Below are positions 17,724 to 26,983 of a stretch of 64,000 nt of DNA, in pieces. The position numbers and the translations under genes are program-made. The stretch's first letter is position 1. Each line of letters starts with the position of its first letter. Origin of the DNA: Sphingobacterium sp. UBA7855 (lineage in GTDB: Bacteria > Bacteroidota > Bacteroidia > Sphingobacteriales > Sphingobacteriaceae). The DNA is taken from positions 1 to 64,000 of the forward strand of contig DLST01000014.1 in the NCBI GenBank assembly GCA_002500745.1. The letters run 5' to 3'. The notes beneath the pieces were generated by a model. The model was given only the letters and a program-made list of their open reading frames with translations, ran no database searches and was not told where the DNA came from.

Positions 17724-19871
17724 ATGAAGCTGTTATTAACCTTACTATTTTTGAGTATTACAATCGTATCGGCGCAGTCCATCTTGAAAGGGAAAGTGCT
17801 GGGCAAAAACGGCAAACCTATATATCTAGCCAATGTTTATATTGAAGGCACCTATGATGGTGGTACCACCGATTCGCTTGGAAATTTCGTGTTTGAGACC
17901 AATGAACAAGGTAATAAAATCATTAAAGCGTCTGTTGTGGGCCTCCCAACATATAACAGGCCTATCCAGCTACCTCAAAAAGAATTACTGATTATTCAAA
18001 TGCAAGAAAGTGAGAATCGCTTACAGGAAGTCACGATTCAGGCAGGGGTTCTACAAGCCAATAGCTCCGGAAAAAACACGGTAATGAGTCCATTGGATAT
18101 TGTCACTACCGCAGGAAGCATGGGCAATATTATCAGCGCGCTGGCCACATTGCCTGGAGCACAGGTTGGAGGAGAAAATGGACGTCTTATGGTACACGGT
18201 GGAGATGCTTCCGAAACACAGACTTACATTAATGGCATCAGAGTTGCCCAACCTTATACCGCAACCCCAAATGAAATTCCTGTCAGGGGCAGGTTTTCGC
18301 CCATGTTGTTTAAGGGAGTGAATTTTTCTACTGGAGGCTATTCTGCAGAATTTGGCAATGCACTGTCGAGCATTCTAGCCCTGAACACCGAAAACACGAT
18401 AGAACAATCCAAAACAGAACTTTCGCTATCTTCTGTTGGATTAGGGTTAGGGCATACTTTACAATGGGGCAAAAATTCGCTAACCTTCAACAGCAATTGT
18501 ACAAACCTAAGCCCCTATTCAAAAATTATTACACCAGACATTAATTGGACGAAACCCTATGAAAATGCCACTGGAGAAATGATTTATCGCCATCAATTTA
18601 AAGAAGGCTTTCTAAATATTTATGGCGCTTACACTTTCGAAAATATGGGGCTTTACCAAGCAGACATAAATTACCCACACCCTGTCCCGGTGAAAAAGAA
18701 ATCCAACAACGCCTATACCAATATCAGCTTCAGCCAGAATTTAGGGAACCGCTGGACGCTCGAATCGGGCATGGGCCTAGGCTATCTGACCGATAAGGTT
18801 CATTACGATGAGGTTTACCTACCTCATGATGAAAAGAGCATTCACTTAAAAGCAACATTGAGTAAAATCTGGAACAATAAGATTAAAAGCATTGGGGGAA
18901 TAGAATACTTTGACACAAATTATCAAGAAGAATACCACCGGCAAGATCTTGAATATATGTATGGATTCCAGAGCAAAATGACTGCTCTATATACTGAAAC
19001 GACCTTTGGCTTCTTACCAAACTTGATCGGGAAGATCGGTCTACGAGAAACGTCTTCCAATTTGCAAAACAACAAAACGTTAGAACCGAGGGCTTCGATG
19101 GGATACGCGTTAAATAAATATACCCAGCTCTCTGTTGCTTACGGGAAATTCCATCAGCAGGCACCTACACCAGTATTAAAATATGCTCCTCAGCTTGACT
19201 GGTTAGCGGCCAAACATTATATCGCAAATTATTTCTATGTGCGTGGAGGGCATTTACTTCGCTTAGAAGCATACCACAAAACTTACAACAACTTGGTTAA
19301 ATACAATAGTGTAACGCCCCAATATAATAGCCAATATAGCAATAATGGAAGCGGAGATGTCAAAGGCTTTGACCTATTTTACAAAAATAGCAGCAGTGTA
19401 AAAAATCTACAGTACTGGATATCATATTCCTTCACAGACAGCAAGAGAAATGAAGCGAATTATCCGTCGACTGTGACTCCGCCTTATGTTTATAAACATA
19501 GTTTTAATATCGTTGGAAAATATTGGTTTTCTAGCCTTCGTTCACAACTCAGTTTGACGAACGCTTACGTATCGGGCAGAAATTATAACGATCCTAACCA
19601 AAGCTCCTTTATGGATGGTCACATCAGGGGTTATAACAATCTATCCATGAGCTGGTCATTTCTCTATAGCCAACAAAAAATAATCCATTTCTCCGTCAGT
19701 AATATTCTCGGCGCTTCACCTATCTACGGCTATCAGTATGCAGATCAACCAAATTCACAGGGAATTTATAACCGTAGACCGATTGTTCCTACAGCCAAAC
19801 GATTTGTTTTTCTTGGCTATTTCTGGACGATCAGTAAAAACGACAAAGACAATCAACTGGATAATCTATAG
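17724..19871 (+). CDS. TonB-dependent outer membrane receptor
   Basis: A 715-residue receptor. A signal peptide (about 1-18, ending SAQ) is followed by a carboxypeptidase-like regulatory domain (about 20-95: LKGKVLGKNGKPIYLANVYIEGT). Next comes the plug (ILSALATLPGAQVGGENGRLMVHGGDASETQTYINGI) and a beta-barrel. There is no SusD partner, which argues against polysaccharide uptake and is more like siderophore, cofactor or metal uptake. It leads a co-directional run with an exported TPR protein, a LytS-type kinase and a LytTR regulator, so import and regulation may be tied together. Confidence 0.9.
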   Translation: MKLLLTLLFLSITIVSAQSILKGKVLGKNGKPIYLANVYIEGTYDGGTTDSLGNFVFETNEQGNKIIKASVVGLPTYNRPIQLPQKELLIIQMQESENRLQEVTIQAGVLQANSSGKNTVMSPLDIVTTAGSMGNIISALATLPGAQVGGENGRLMVHGGDASETQTYINGIRVAQPYTATPNEIPVRGRFSPMLFKGVNFSTGGYSAEFGNALSSILALNTENTIEQSKTELSLSSVGLGLGHTLQWGKNSLTFNSNCTNLSPYSKIITPDINWTKPYENATGEMIYRHQFKEGFLNIYGAYTFENMGLYQADINYPHPVPVKKKSNNAYTNISFSQNLGNRWTLESGMGLGYLTDKVHYDEVYLPHDEKSIHLKATLSKIWNNKIKSIGGIEYFDTNYQEEYHRQDLEYMYGFQSKMTALYTETTFGFLPNLIGKIGLRETSSNLQNNKTLEPRASMGYALNKYTQLSVAYGKFHQQAPTPVLKYAPQLDWLAAKHYIANYFYVRGGHLLRLEAYHKTYNNLVKYNSVTPQYNSQYSNNGSGDVKGFDLFYKNSSSVKNLQYWISYSFTDSKRNEANYPSTVTPPYVYKHSFNIVGKYWFSSLRSQLSLTNAYVSGRNYNDPNQSSFMDGHIRGYNNLSMSWSFLYSQQKIIHFSVSNILGASPIYGYQYADQPNSQGIYNRRPIVPTAKRFVFLGYFWTISKNDKDNQLDNL

Positions 19872-20003
19872 GAAGCAACAGCTCATCAGGGAAATACGTC
19901 GGTTCATCCAAATTTGTTTTTAATTGAGAGCAACGATACGCAACTTCACCCCTGTAAATTCGAAAAAACAATAATAAAAATACTTACTACTAAACTAAAA
20001 ATT

Positions 20004-20618
20004 ATGAAATCGATTATTATCGTCATTATCTGCTTAATAAGCAGTACAACATTTGCACAGAGCAATTTTGAAAAAAGCATGGGGCAGGCCATGGGCTTAT
20101 GGCAGTCAGGAGAGACACAAAAGGCGGCAGCTCTTCTGGAACGTATTTCACAGGTAGAAAAAGACAACTGGATACCGGCGTATTACCAGGCAATGGTGTT
20201 TACAACTGCTTCTTTTAAAGAGAAAAATAAAGAAACACAAGCGAAATATATACAATCTGCGGAAGATATTTTGAACAGCACTGCACAAGACAATAATCCT
20301 GAATGGCTTATTTTACGGGCGATGAACAAGACAGCATTAATGATAACCGATCCAATTACAAAAGGCAGGGAACTGTCGCCTATCATCATAGCCCTTTATA
20401 AGAAAGCACTTGCATTGGCCCCCAATAATCCACGAGCAGTATTGGGCCTCGCAGAATTCCAAATGAACGCAAAAAAATATTTCAATCAGGATACCCGTAA
20501 AGAATGTGAGGATGTTAAGAAAGCACTATCTTTATTCAATGAACAAAAAGTCTCCATTCCCTTTGCGCCATCATGGGGCAAAGATCGGGCAGAACAACTG
20601 TTAAAAGAATGCAATTAA
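20004..20618 (+). CDS. Exported TPR-like protein
   Basis: The open frame begins at 19914, but the ATG at 20004 opens a textbook signal peptide (MKSIIIVIICLISSTTFAQS), so I start there. The mature ~185 residues are helical, with TPR-like pieces such as AMGLWQSGETQKAAALLERI and ALALAPNNPRAVLGLAEFQ. Two cysteines near the C-terminus (KECEDVKK and LLKECN) could pair in the periplasm. The histidine kinase gene starts 8 bases after its stop, so this may be a periplasmic partner of the receptor or kinase. Confidence 0.75.
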   Translation: MKSIIIVIICLISSTTFAQSNFEKSMGQAMGLWQSGETQKAAALLERISQVEKDNWIPAYYQAMVFTTASFKEKNKETQAKYIQSAEDILNSTAQDNNPEWLILRAMNKTALMITDPITKGRELSPIIIALYKKALALAPNNPRAVLGLAEFQMNAKKYFNQDTRKECEDVKKALSLFNEQKVSIPFAPSWGKDRAEQLLKECN

Positions 20619-20625
20619 TTACTTC

Positions 20626-21714
20626 GTGAAAAAAGCACCGTTTAAAGCAATTATACAAGCGTTATTGGCAAGCTTCGTCGTAAGCACTTATTTTGTGGTT
20701 ATGGCCAAGCTTGACCATAACGATATCCCTTGGAAATCCATTATTTTTCACCCTAATATGGCTAGAGGCCTTTTATACGGATTTTTTCTTTTCCTAGGCC
20801 ATAATTATCTGTCGAAGTGGGTAGGAAATAAATACCCTAGCAGTAAAGATTTTGGGAAAAAGATGCTTATCTTTTATAGTGTAAGTTTCTTCTTGACCAT
20901 AGCAGTCGTTTTTATTGTGAATGCTTTTTTCTCCGGCTTATTCTACCCGGATGCTACTAAAAGCTTCGCTCAACGCTTTCACAATTTTACTCATCAGCAG
21001 CGCATTGCATACTACTTCCAAACAGCGATGATATCATGGTGCATTTCAATGATTTTTTTTGGTCTCTACTTTTATAAAAGGTTCAAAGACTATCAAATCA
21101 AGGAATCTCAACAAGAAAAGCAACTACTAACAGCACAATTTGAATCGCTAAAGAATCAACTCGATCCGCATTTTCTGTTCAACAGTCTGAATGTATTAAA
21201 TAGTTTAATTGAGGAAAACCCCCAAAAGGCCAGCATGTTTACCACTGATCTTTCTAAAATCTATCGCTATGTTTTGGAGCACAAAGAGAAAAGTTTCGTC
21301 TCACTACAGGATGAGCTCACTTTTTCAACAGCTTATCTGAATCTATTAAGCCTTCGATTCGAAGCGGGAATTCAGATCGATTTAGAGATCGATAAAGAGC
21401 AGCATACAGGATTTATTCTACCTCTTTCACTTCAACTACTGATCGAAAACGTGATCAAACACAATGTTATTTCACTTAGAAAACCTCTTTTATTAAAGAT
21501 TTATCGCAAAAATGATTACCTCTATGTTGACAATAATCTGCAAAAGAAGAAGGTGCTCCATGGGCACTCGGGAATCGGCCTAAAAAATATTCAGGAGCGG
21601 TATGCAATACTCTCCGATTTACCCGTGTATATTGAGGAAAGCGATACCCTGTTTTCAGTTGGGCTACCGATTATCAAAGAAATTGCGCCCCACCCCCAAA
21701 CTCTTCCGCTGTAA
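20626..21714 (+). CDS. LytS/YehU-type sensor histidine kinase
   Basis: The 362-residue protein starts at a GTG (20626). Four transmembrane segments occupy about residues 8-155. A short coiled coil (FKDYQIKESQQEKQLL) leads into the His_kinase domain, LKNQLDPHFLFNSLNVLNSLIEEN, with the phospho-accepting histidine in DPHFLFN. The ATPase part has LLIENVIKHNV (N box) and HSGIGLKNIQERYAIL (G box). It lacks an extracellular sensor domain, so the signal is probably sensed in the membrane. The LytTR regulator 57 bases downstream is its likely partner. Confidence 0.92.
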   Translation: MKKAPFKAIIQALLASFVVSTYFVVMAKLDHNDIPWKSIIFHPNMARGLLYGFFLFLGHNYLSKWVGNKYPSSKDFGKKMLIFYSVSFFLTIAVVFIVNAFFSGLFYPDATKSFAQRFHNFTHQQRIAYYFQTAMISWCISMIFFGLYFYKRFKDYQIKESQQEKQLLTAQFESLKNQLDPHFLFNSLNVLNSLIEENPQKASMFTTDLSKIYRYVLEHKEKSFVSLQDELTFSTAYLNLLSLRFEAGIQIDLEIDKEQHTGFILPLSLQLLIENVIKHNVISLRKPLLLKIYRKNDYLYVDNNLQKKKVLHGHSGIGLKNIQERYAILSDLPVYIEESDTLFSVGLPIIKEIAPHPQTLPL

Positions 21715-21771
21715 CGCGCACTAAATTAAGAACACAAAGATCCGACGACAAATAAGCATTCTATACAAGCC

Positions 21772-22521
21772 ATGAAAATATTAATCATAGAAGACGAACT
21801 TCCATCAGCAAGACTACTGCAAAGAAAATTGGAGAACATGGGTTACACGGTATCTGCTGTACTGCAAACTGTCGAGGAGTCTGTAGAATGGTTTATGTCA
21901 AATACTGAACCTGATCTACTTTTTTTGGATGTGCAACTCGCAGATGGGATTTCATTTGATATCCTCGAGCAGGTTAAGCCAAGTGCGGCTATTATTTTTA
22001 CCACTGCATTCGATGAGTATATTTTACGTGCGTTTAAACAAAACAGCATTGATTACTTACTTAAGCCGATTGATGATGAAGAATTGAAAAATGCAATTGA
22101 AAAATTCCTTCATTTTAGGGGATCTAATACCCATTTGGACCTAATATCATTAGAAGCTTTTTTTAGGAACGCTTTACCCACCTATAAGGAACGCTTTACA
22201 ATAAAACTTGGCCAAAACATAAAACTAGTGACAACCCAGAATATTGAATGTATTTATAGTGAGAACAAAGGCACCTATCTCTATACCAATGAAAATGAAA
22301 ATTATCTTTTGGATCAGACGCTGGACGTCCTGGTACCGCAATTGTCCCCTAAAGATTTTTTCAGGATCAACCGAAGCACTATCGTTCAATTTGATGCCAT
22401 CAAAAGTATTGCTGTACATTCCAATGCCCGGTTGAAAATATACCTTAAGCACTATACATCGGATGAACTCATTGTTTCACGGGAAAGAGTCAATGCATTC
22501 AAGAAGTGGCTTGACAACTAG
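21772..22521 (+). CDS. LytTR-family response regulator
   Basis: The 249-residue protein has a receiver domain (ILIIEDELPSA, D53 as the phosphorylation site in LLFLDVQLADG, conserved lysine in DYLLKPIDD). A C-terminal LytTR DNA-binding domain follows at about 143-245 (FTIKLGQNIKLVTTQNIECIYSENKGTYLYT, FFRINRSTIVQFDAI). It is the probable partner of the kinase just upstream; target genes are unknown, though the TonB receptor operon is an obvious candidate. Confidence 0.94.
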   Translation: MKILIIEDELPSARLLQRKLENMGYTVSAVLQTVEESVEWFMSNTEPDLLFLDVQLADGISFDILEQVKPSAAIIFTTAFDEYILRAFKQNSIDYLLKPIDDEELKNAIEKFLHFRGSNTHLDLISLEAFFRNALPTYKERFTIKLGQNIKLVTTQNIECIYSENKGTYLYTNENENYLLDQTLDVLVPQLSPKDFFRINRSTIVQFDAIKSIAVHSNARLKIYLKHYTSDELIVSRERVNAFKKWLDN

Positions 22522-22645
22522 CCCAAAAGAGATTAGCACTGTAGTACAATAAATTAAAATAGAAACAGACCATAATCAAAAATGATCTTGGCAAAGTAGG
22601 CTTTTGAAGTGTTTAATTAGGCTAACGAGACACAAAGAAATCTAA

Positions 22646-23110
22646 CTACAGATTGATTCTATAATTTAGCGGAATACTGAATCGTAAAGATACTGCGAAT
22701 CCCTTTATAGGGTTATAATCTTTCTTGTCATTGATTGAAAATCCATATCCCAAGTCAATATCCAATAAAGTCGCTAAGCTCAGCCCAACTTTCGGTGTTA
22801 TAGTATAGGGACTAAGTTCTGTACGCAAAAACGGAGTCAGAACATATGTTTGAGGATAATAAGTTACCGCAGCCTCAGGGATGACGGCAAATTTCTTTTG
22901 AGTCCAGGTAAAGTTGGCTGTGGCATCGGCTCGCAAAATATGATCACCAACAAGAGGAAAAGCAAAATAAGCTCCACTTTTTATTATACTTCCCTTTTGA
23001 AATTGGTAGCTCAAGGTAGGGCCGATTAAGTAGTCTTGTGCTCTAACACGTCCAATAAGTGCCAATAAGATAAATACAACGGGAAAAAGATAGGGAATCT
23101 TACTTTGCAT
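22646..23110 (-). CDS. Small outer-membrane-barrel-like protein, copy 2
   Basis: The ATG at 23110 is preferred over an upstream frame extension because it opens a signal peptide (MQSKIPYLFPVVFILLALIG, cleavage near RAQD). The mature part alternates hydrophobic and polar residues as in an outer membrane barrel and ends in an aliphatic/aromatic strand. It shares its plan with the gene 7 bases upstream: GPTLSYQFQKGS, VIPEAAVTYYP, LSPYTITPKVG and DLGYGF recur in both. The pair arose by tandem duplication. Function unknown. Confidence 0.65.
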   Translation of the reverse strand: MQSKIPYLFPVVFILLALIGRVRAQDYLIGPTLSYQFQKGSIIKSGAYFAFPLVGDHILRADATANFTWTQKKFAVIPEAAVTYYPQTYVLTPFLRTELSPYTITPKVGLSLATLLDIDLGYGFSINDKKDYNPIKGFAVSLRFSIPLNYRINL

Positions 23111-23117
23111 GCTTCTA

Positions 23118-23594
23118 TTAATAAATATGAAAATTAAGCGGGATATTGACACCGACCGACACAGTAAATCCATCAATTGGCTTAAAATTTTTCTTTGTGT
23201 TATAGTCAAGTCCATAACCTATACCGAGATCAACAATAGAAAAGAGACTAGCTCCGACTTTAGGCGTTATTGTGTAAGGGGTGAGTTCGGCTTTCACAAA
23301 AGGGAACAGAACAAAATCATTTAGGTAATAGGTGAACCCCAATTCTGGAATGACAGTTGCTTTACCTCCCATCCAGCTAAAATTAGCGCCGGCATCAATT
23401 TTCATATATTGAAAATCATTAGGGGCAAACAATCCCCAGCCTGAAACTTTCAGAAAATTACCACTTTGATACTGATAACCTACGGAAGGTCCCCAAATCC
23501 ATTTATTATGCTCCTTCCATGGTTGCTCTTGTGCCATACAACACATGGAAAACATAAAAATGATTGTAAATAATGATAATATTCTTAATTTCAT
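23118..23594 (-). CDS. Small outer-membrane-barrel-like protein, copy 1
   Basis: 158 residues with signal peptide (MKLRILSLFTIIFMFSMCCMAQ). The mature part reads GPSVGYQYQSGN, VIPELGFTYYL, ELTPYTITPKVGAS and DLGIGYGL and is clearly paralogous to the following gene. Alternating aromatic and polar residues point to a small beta-barrel. No family that I can name. Transcribed first of the pair, on the minus strand. Confidence 0.65.
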   Translation of the reverse strand: MKLRILSLFTIIFMFSMCCMAQEQPWKEHNKWIWGPSVGYQYQSGNFLKVSGWGLFAPNDFQYMKIDAGANFSWMGGKATVIPELGFTYYLNDFVLFPFVKAELTPYTITPKVGASLFSIVDLGIGYGLDYNTKKNFKPIDGFTVSVGVNIPLNFHIY

Positions 23595-23721
23595 CCAGCT
23601 AAATTACAAACTATAATCTAATTTTATGAATACAACAGGTACAGGTTAGAATAGTTTTAGTGAACAGAAAAATAATACAATCTAAGTATTCCGGTCAATA
23701 AAAGTAGGGCTTAACTATTTT

Positions 23722-24858
23722 CTACTGCGGTAATATGCTGATTCTAATAAACTGTGCTTTTTCATTTAAAGCACCCTCATCCCCCCAATAACCATTGATA
23801 TGGTTAGCAGCGGTATAGATGCAACCATCTTTCCCCCAAAATATCAGTTCCTCCTTCCAAGTTGGCATCCACTCCTTAAACCTGACAAAAAGCATTGGTG
23901 AAACCTTACCTTGTTTCACGTGGAAGAGTTGTAAGTCGCCCGTGGATTCATAAGGATCAGCCAGCAAAGTCATGAGGTAATTTTTATCCGATGAAAAGAA
24001 GGGGGAGGCACCACACTCCACAATTAAATGACCGTCCTGTTTATCAAAAAGGCGTACATCAGAACTTTCCCAATAATTCCCTTCCACTGCATAAGCATTT
24101 AGAAAATCATAATGCCCCTTATACGAATACCGCTCTTCCAATTCACTATCGATACCCTTATCCCTAAATATTAGTTTTTCCCCATTTTTCAAAGGCAGTT
24201 CCAATACCTTCCCATTTTTAAAATAAGACATGGTATCCTTTATCAAGTAGTCTTTCGAAGTTTTACGAGCTGCAGAAAATGTTTGCTCATCGATCAATTC
24301 TAACCGGAGATATTCATCTAAAGAATGTCCTTTTTCATAATAGGTTTCTCGACCATTTATCGTAATAGAAACGATTAGGTTTAAATCTTTTGGTGATATT
24401 GTAATTTGGTCTTGTTTTCCCAGCTTCGACTTTGCGACATATACCTTTTCCCATCGCGTCACATCACCCTTCTCACCTCGTGCTCCTTTATAATCCCGTT
24501 GAATGCGATCCATTACAGCAACCCAATCCCCTTCTTCAGCAATAACATCGAGTTTGGTACCATAGGGATATTTTCCCAATACCGGCGCAGACTGATCAGG
24601 CCCCTGATGAAGTTCAACGCCGGACCGATCAACCACATAGCTGTTTTTTAAAACCTTCGTCTTTTCATAATCAATTGGCAAAGGAGGGAATTGCGCAAGA
24701 GTGATCGTATCCTTTACAGCTACTAATTTAACTATAGATGAATCTTTTGCACCTGTGCCTTTATCCTTTGTAGTGCGATCACAACTCAATGTTCCAATGG
24801 CTAAGATTGATCCGATCAAGAGCAATAATGGCAAAAATAACAGTCTATTCATAAACAT
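23722..24858 (-). CDS. SH3-domain lipoprotein of unknown function
   Basis: About 378 residues. The TTG-led extension upstream is less likely than the ATG at 24858 (a second ATG is at 24852). A hydrophobic signal ends at GTLSC, a plausible though imperfect lipobox. A bacterial SH3 domain lies at about 75-145 (VVDRSGVELHQGPDQSAPVLGKYPYGTKLDVIAEEGDWVAV). The C-terminal 200 residues look beta-rich (FLNAYAVEGNYWESSDVRLF, DKNYLMTLLADPYESTGDLQ) and resemble surface propeller-type proteins. Bacterial SH3 domains often bind cell-wall peptides. It probably sits in the periplasm. Confidence 0.65.
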   Translation of the reverse strand: MFMNRLLFLPLLLLIGSILAIGTLSCDRTTKDKGTGAKDSSIVKLVAVKDTITLAQFPPLPIDYEKTKVLKNSYVVDRSGVELHQGPDQSAPVLGKYPYGTKLDVIAEEGDWVAVMDRIQRDYKGARGEKGDVTRWEKVYVAKSKLGKQDQITISPKDLNLIVSITINGRETYYEKGHSLDEYLRLELIDEQTFSAARKTSKDYLIKDTMSYFKNGKVLELPLKNGEKLIFRDKGIDSELEERYSYKGHYDFLNAYAVEGNYWESSDVRLFDKQDGHLIVECGASPFFSSDKNYLMTLLADPYESTGDLQLFHVKQGKVSPMLFVRFKEWMPTWKEELIFWGKDGCIYTAANHINGYWGDEGALNEKAQFIRISILPQ

Positions 24859-25031
24859 CAAGTTAGCCAATCTTATGCCAAAAAAAATACTGGTTTTCAG
24901 GGATTATTTAAGAGTTTGGGGCCACCAAAGCAGCTATTTTGTCCACAACTAATGGTCAAATTATCTTAAAGAGGGTCATTTTGCAACAACACATGTAAAG
25001 CCACAAACGCCCTTTGAAATGAGATATCCAA

Positions 25032-25814
25032 TTAACTGTTCAGCCATAAATTTCTCAACTTGACCTGTAGACCAGCATTCGTTTTCCGCGCATGCAAGAT
25101 CGTCCATACAATCGCCATAAAAACAGTAAAAAAACGAAAGAAATTGCTCCATACATTTCCAGCGGCATTGTCAGCAACATCAAAAATCATCCAGGCTGAA
25201 TTCATAAAAATATGAAGTGCGATCGGGATCCATAGATTGAACTTCCATTCGACATACAACCACGAAAAAAGGATACCGCCGAAGAACGTAACGCCAAATA
25301 TCAAAACCAATTCAACCAAATCCTGACTCTGATAAAGGTGCAGTAAGGCAAAGAGGAATGACGTCGCAAAAATGGATGGAATGAACCCAAGTCGGGTATA
25401 GCGAAAAACTAAACCAAAAAAATAGGCACGAAAGATGATCTCTTCAAAGAATCCTGAAGATACACTATTTATTAATAGCGTGTTTGGATCTATTTTGCGA
25501 TTTATGGTAAAAATATAGGCGTAACCCAAGAACATAGGTAAGGTTGTCATTAGCCCAAAAGAAATCCCTTGTAGAAAAGAACCATTTAACCCGAATTTTG
25601 TGAAGATTTTATCTGATTCTTTTGGCTTAAGCAGCATTGCTCCCAAAAATAGTGGTAAAACGCTTATAGAATAAGCGCACACATGCCCTAAAAACCGGCT
25701 AGGAATATAGTTAATCAGAGTTGATTGCAGTGTTGAAAAGAACAAATAATCAAGAATAAAATATATTCCGAAAAAAAGAAATAGTAGGAGCAGGTTTAAA
25801 TTTTTAGTTTTCAT
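25032..25814 (-). CDS. CPBP-family intramembrane metalloprotease
   Basis: 260 residues, about seven transmembrane segments. The three Abi/CPBP motifs are present: GFFEEIIFRAYFFGLVFR (EExxxR), FLFALLHLYQ (membrane histidine) and IALHIFMNSAW (HxxxN). Bacterial members act in membrane protein cleavage or bacteriocin immunity. It lies 66 bases after a membrane-anchored LytTR regulator, so the two may be cotranscribed. Confidence 0.88.
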   Translation of the reverse strand: MKTKNLNLLLLFLFFGIYFILDYLFFSTLQSTLINYIPSRFLGHVCAYSISVLPLFLGAMLLKPKESDKIFTKFGLNGSFLQGISFGLMTTLPMFLGYAYIFTINRKIDPNTLLINSVSSGFFEEIIFRAYFFGLVFRYTRLGFIPSIFATSFLFALLHLYQSQDLVELVLIFGVTFFGGILFSWLYVEWKFNLWIPIALHIFMNSAWMIFDVADNAAGNVWSNFFRFFTVFMAIVWTILHARKTNAGLQVKLRNLWLNS

Positions 25815-25880
25815 CTTTTTTTTAAGCGAAATTATGCTCCAGTTTAGGAATACACAAAATTATGTGGTGTATGGCAAGTT

Positions 25881-26774
25881 TTAGGGATGATTGACAATAG
25901 CGCAGCTGGCTGTTGGTAATAGATAGGGTCGAACGGATTCAATGGCAGACCTTGCAACGATGGCGAAATCGTCAACATCTGCAAAACGTAACAAAAAACC
26001 TTGTGCATTTCTTTCCTTTACCAATATTTTTTCAAAGTTGACTAGATATGATCGGTGACACCGGTGGATAGCCCCCATATTTAGAATCTGAGACAAGTGC
26101 GTTAATGTTATTCGTATCATTTGCTTCTTAAGTGTATCCTCTTTTCTGAAATAGATCATGCAATAATTGTCCATCGATTTGGCGAAAATAAAATCATCCG
26201 GCTTCAATGTTAATGTTTGGCTTCCATTTGGAATACTGACCAATGTCAAAGAATGACAATCATTCCCTTGACTTGATTTCGCATCCAAATTTATCGGAAT
26301 TCCAACATTCAGCGGATTATTTTGTATAGGATGTGGACTATATCTATTTATTCGAAGCAAAAAATAAATTGTTCCAATTGGACTATAAAGTGACAGTGTA
26401 TACAATCCAATATAAGGAAAGTTATCCCATTGTAGAGGAGCACCATTAATAATCCAACCATGATATATGAAATTAAAAAAAATTGTTACTAATAGTACCA
26501 GAGTAATACGAAACAACTCCATCGCAATAGTTTCGATTTTACGTAAGGCAATAGAAACTAGTACATATGCTGCAGATAATATTGCACCATATCCGGATAA
26601 CAAAACAAATTTATGGATATGATCAAAATTGTACGTTCCAAATGGTTGAAAAACGATCAGGAAGAGATAGGCTGATAAACCGAGCAAGAAAGAAAAGGTG
26701 AACAGCTCTTTTTTAGTACTGATCTTCGGAATTACACCACTTAAATGACTTTGACTGATTTTTTTATACATCAT
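25881..26774 (-). CDS. Membrane-anchored LytTR transcriptional regulator
   Basis: 297 residues. The N-terminal half has four transmembrane segments (about 25-150; LFTFSFLLGLSAYLFLIVFQPFGTYNF begins the first). The C-terminal LytTR DNA-binding domain (about 185-290) reads LTLKPDDFIFAKSMDNYCMIYF, LSQILNMGAIHRCHRSYLVNF. There is no receiver domain, so it must sense something in or at the membrane and bind DNA while tethered. The next gene on the strand is a CPBP intramembrane protease, which could even release or be released by it. Confidence 0.88.
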   Translation of the reverse strand: MMYKKISQSHLSGVIPKISTKKELFTFSFLLGLSAYLFLIVFQPFGTYNFDHIHKFVLLSGYGAILSAAYVLVSIALRKIETIAMELFRITLVLLVTIFFNFIYHGWIINGAPLQWDNFPYIGLYTLSLYSPIGTIYFLLRINRYSPHPIQNNPLNVGIPINLDAKSSQGNDCHSLTLVSIPNGSQTLTLKPDDFIFAKSMDNYCMIYFRKEDTLKKQMIRITLTHLSQILNMGAIHRCHRSYLVNFEKILVKERNAQGFLLRFADVDDFAIVARSAIESVRPYLLPTASCAIVNHP

Positions 26775-26983
26775 AATGGAATAAAATTAACTCTTTTTTA
26801 ATGAATGCTAGTATTATTGGCTTCTATTTATCCAAAAAAAGGAGTCGAGAAAAAATTTATGACGAAACATCTAAAATATATTAAATTTATAGTTTAACTT
26901 AGAAGATACATTTTGAGCTGACATCAGTTCGTTGAAATCAAAATTTATTTGTCATATGATATATCACCGTAATTCTTCATACT

